DNA of 64,000 nt from Sphingobacterium thalpophilum (GTDB lineage: Bacteria; Bacteroidota; Bacteroidia; Sphingobacteriales; Sphingobacteriaceae). Position numbers and translations under genes: made by a program. The stretch lies in the NCBI RefSeq assembly GCF_038396785.1, contig NZ_CP151087.1, positions 5,456,001 through 5,520,000 of the forward strand, in the 5' to 3' direction. Within the stretch, counting starts at the first letter, position 1. Each line of letters opens with the position of its first letter. This document shows, piece after piece, positions 62,086-64,000 of this stretch. The notes below the pieces were generated by a model. It made no database searches and was not told the origin of the DNA. It saw nothing but the letters and a program-made list of their open reading frames with translations.

Positions 62086-63144
62086 ATGTTTTTTCACCAA
62101 GATGCAACTTTTGAAGCGTTATCCATTCATCGTGTAGGCAATAAAGCGCAAGATGAATTTTATATTTTGTCGGATGCCCCGGTATCTCTTGAAGGAGATG
62201 AAGTGTTGCCTGGACTATTGATGCAGTATTTTATGAGTCCTTTTGCAAAGGTGAATGAGGTATATCGCTTATATCATCCGAATGGAGAGCTGGAACTGAA
62301 TGAGATTTTCTATTTTGCAAGACAGTATTTTAAGGAGCAGCTTCCATTTCACGATTTTTCCCAACAAATTTCAAAACACCTTTATGAGGTATCCAGCCAT
62401 CCAAAAATTAAAGCTGGGGAGGTGTACGTAGTTGCCTTAAAGAATGTACAGATCGAAGGGGAAGAACATGATGCCATTGGTATATTCAAATCGGAGAATA
62501 AAGAGACTTATTTGAAAGTATATCCGGAGCAAGGTGCTTTTATGTTGGAATATGAGCAGGAGGCGATCAATATCAATAAACTGGACAAAGGCTGTATTAT
62601 TATCAATGTAGAAGAAGAAGAAGGTTATAAGGTGCTGGTTCTCGATCAGACAAACCGTCAACAGGAGGCAGTATACTGGAAAGATGAGTTTCTACAGCTG
62701 CGCGTGCGTAACGATAACTTCAATCAAACAGGGAATTATCTAAAAGTCTATAAGAACTTTGTTCAGGAAAAACTAGATGAGACATTTGAACTGGAGAAAG
62801 CGGACAAAATTGATTTGATGAACAAATCCATGAATTACTTTAAGGAAAAAGAAACTTTTGTCCAAGAAGAATTTGAGGAGGAAGTACTGGGCAATCCGCA
62901 GGCTATTGCTTTATTTCAGGACTTTAAAGCTGGTTTTGAAGACGAATTTGACTCCCCATTTCAGGCAAGTTTTGAAATAGCAGATAAAGCGGTGAAAAAA
63001 ATGGAATCTTCTTATAAGTCTGTTTTAAAGCTGGATAAGAATTTTCATATCTATGTTCATGGCAAACGTGAATATCTTGAGAAGGGGTACGATGAGGATA
63101 AAGGCATGAATTATTACAAGGTCTATTTTGAGAACGAAAGTTAA
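62086..63144 (+). CDS. Nucleoid-associated protein (NdpA family)
   Basis: 352 aa. The 37-kDa nucleoid-associated protein family: IHRVGNKAQDEFYILSDAP, FMSPFAKVNEVYRLYHPNGELELNEIFYFA, KAGEVYVVALKNVQIEGEEHDAIGIFKSENKETYL. It binds the chromosome in other bacteria; the exact role is unclear. Likely co-transcribed with the deacetylase-like gene, which makes a link via protein acetylation imaginable but untested. Confidence 0.88.
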   Translation: MFFHQDATFEALSIHRVGNKAQDEFYILSDAPVSLEGDEVLPGLLMQYFMSPFAKVNEVYRLYHPNGELELNEIFYFARQYFKEQLPFHDFSQQISKHLYEVSSHPKIKAGEVYVVALKNVQIEGEEHDAIGIFKSENKETYLKVYPEQGAFMLEYEQEAININKLDKGCIIINVEEEEGYKVLVLDQTNRQQEAVYWKDEFLQLRVRNDNFNQTGNYLKVYKNFVQEKLDETFELEKADKIDLMNKSMNYFKEKETFVQEEFEEEVLGNPQAIALFQDFKAGFEDEFDSPFQASFEIADKAVKKMESSYKSVLKLDKNFHIYVHGKREYLEKGYDEDKGMNYYKVYFENES

Positions 63145-63164
63145 TCGTTTTATAGCTTATTTGA

Positions 63165-64000
63165 ATGGAGAAACGCGATAAAATAGCTGTTTTCACGGTA
63201 GTATTACTTCTGATTGGAATTTTTATTTTCTCCTTGGTTGAGCAACATAGCCAATGGATTGAGGCGTTTTATGCACGCGGGTTTTACCGTTACTATAGTC
63301 ATGTGCCAAGATTTATTTTTGGGTATGTTCCCTCCTTTAGTTTAGGTGATCTATTTTATGTCCTAGTCGTTGCATTTCTACTCTATTCAATTGCTAAATT
63401 AATCGGAAATTTATGGAAAGGAAGATGGAAAAGTTCTTTTCGTTCGGTTTTGACTATGATCAATTTGGTATTAGGTCTCTATTTTTTCTTTTACCTATCA
63501 TGGGGTATGAATTACTATCGTGAACCAATCAGTATAAATGCCAATTTGAAAGTTGATAGCTTAAAGTTAGCGGATTATCTCGTGGTTTTGAATGGGTTTT
63601 TGGACAGTACAAATAATCTGCGGGAACATGTGAATCCATCCGAATGGGAAGAGCATAAAGAAACTATTCAAAGGGATTTGAATACATGGGTACAACAGGA
63701 TACGGCTTTTGCAGATTTCCTGTCAAGAGGTCAAATTAGGGCAAAATCACCCATAAATAGCAGGATAGTTTCTTTTTTTGGTGTCTCAGGTTATTTTAAT
63801 CCGTTCACTCATGAAGCACATGTTAATAAAGCCATGCCGGTAACCTTTTTACCTTTTACTACAGTGCATGAACTTGCGCATCAACAGGGAATTGGTTTTG
63901 AAGACGAGGCGAATTTTATCGCTTTTGCTCGCTTACAGCGACATCCACAGATCTTTTACCGATATTCGGCTTATCTACAGACCACACTGTATATGTTACG
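63165..64000 (+). CDS. DUF3810 membrane protein (3' partial)
   Basis: Open from ATG 63165 to the window edge, 278 codons without a stop. Three hydrophobic segments lie near the N-terminus (VFTVVLLLIGIFIFSLV, DLFYVLVVAFLLYSI, MINLVLGLYFFFYLSW). A metalloprotease-like HELAH motif follows in TTVHELAHQQGIGFEDEANF, where E and H would bind zinc. This is the DUF3810 pattern. Starts 20 bp after the nucleoid-associated gene. Confidence 0.88.
   Translation, partial: MEKRDKIAVFTVVLLLIGIFIFSLVEQHSQWIEAFYARGFYRYYSHVPRFIFGYVPSFSLGDLFYVLVVAFLLYSIAKLIGNLWKGRWKSSFRSVLTMINLVLGLYFFFYLSWGMNYYREPISINANLKVDSLKLADYLVVLNGFLDSTNNLREHVNPSEWEEHKETIQRDLNTWVQQDTAFADFLSRGQIRAKSPINSRIVSFFGVSGYFNPFTHEAHVNKAMPVTFLPFTTVHELAHQQGIGFEDEANFIAFARLQRHPQIFYRYSAYLQTTLYML

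Overview
The window is a chromosomal segment of a Bacteroidota bacterium, most likely a Sphingobacteriaceae such as Sphingobacterium (inference from gene content, about 40% G+C, TonB-dependent receptors, a DUF3276 PUR-alpha-like protein, futalosine-pathway menaquinone genes, and repeated TAnnTTTG minus-7 promoter elements). Both ends cut genes: a metal-chelate binding protein at the left and a DUF3810 membrane protein at the right.

1-5395 is a metal uptake operon: periplasmic binding protein (partial), FecCD permease, ABC ATPase, GNAT enzyme and siderophore-type TonB-dependent receptor. 6109-13765 is a full urease locus: ureA, ureB, ureC, an outer-membrane barrel gene, ureE, ureF, ureG, ureD, a urea transporter and a DUF2490 outer-membrane protein. 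The side-by-side position suggests the upstream importer may deliver nickel or a nickel chelate to urease. 13762-16544 holds a frameshifted AraC regulator, a DinB-like protein, an expanded hexanucleotide repeat and a DUF2807 surface protein.

16786-19873 is a TPP-riboswitch-controlled thiamine salvage operon (thiM-thiE-thiD-tenA). 19928-24577 carries VanW, an uncharacterised gene pair probably split by a nonsense codon, a dienelactone hydrolase, a beta-hydroxyacid dehydrogenase and a Crp-type regulator. 25007-29375 has a second TonB-dependent receptor, a small unknown gene and a TPR protein, followed by an intact IS1182-type insertion sequence (29376-31151).

31180-38075 has tyrA, an aminotransferase, an MsbA-like exporter and mqnE-phosphatase-mqnA for menaquinone. 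38076-38550 is non-coding with a long hairpin and a GC-rich inverted/direct repeat array. 38551-46374 carries a DbpA-like helicase, asnA, an IscA-type protein, a cysteine desulfurase, DUF983, AraC, MscS and a frameshifted D-2-hydroxyacid dehydrogenase. 46528-50654 holds a beta-lactamase-fold protein and a LiaF-like/LytS/LytR signalling operon. 50921-64000 is mostly housekeeping: DUF3276, a hydrolase, three tRNA-Arg(ACG), adk, obgE, TM2 and DUF2752 proteins, carA behind a possible leader/attenuator, eno, DUF72, MFS, YceH, a histone-deacetylase-like enzyme, a nucleoid-associated protein and DUF3810.

Three genes (8681-9267, 13762-14648, 45401-46374) each look one base short in a homopolymer, which fits either assembly error or real decay. 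I found no CRISPR array, prophage or obvious defence system. The most interesting unexplained items are the repeat array at 38274-38407, the hexamer repeat at 15510-15741, the carA leader and the metal-importer/urease/outer-membrane-protein neighbourhood.
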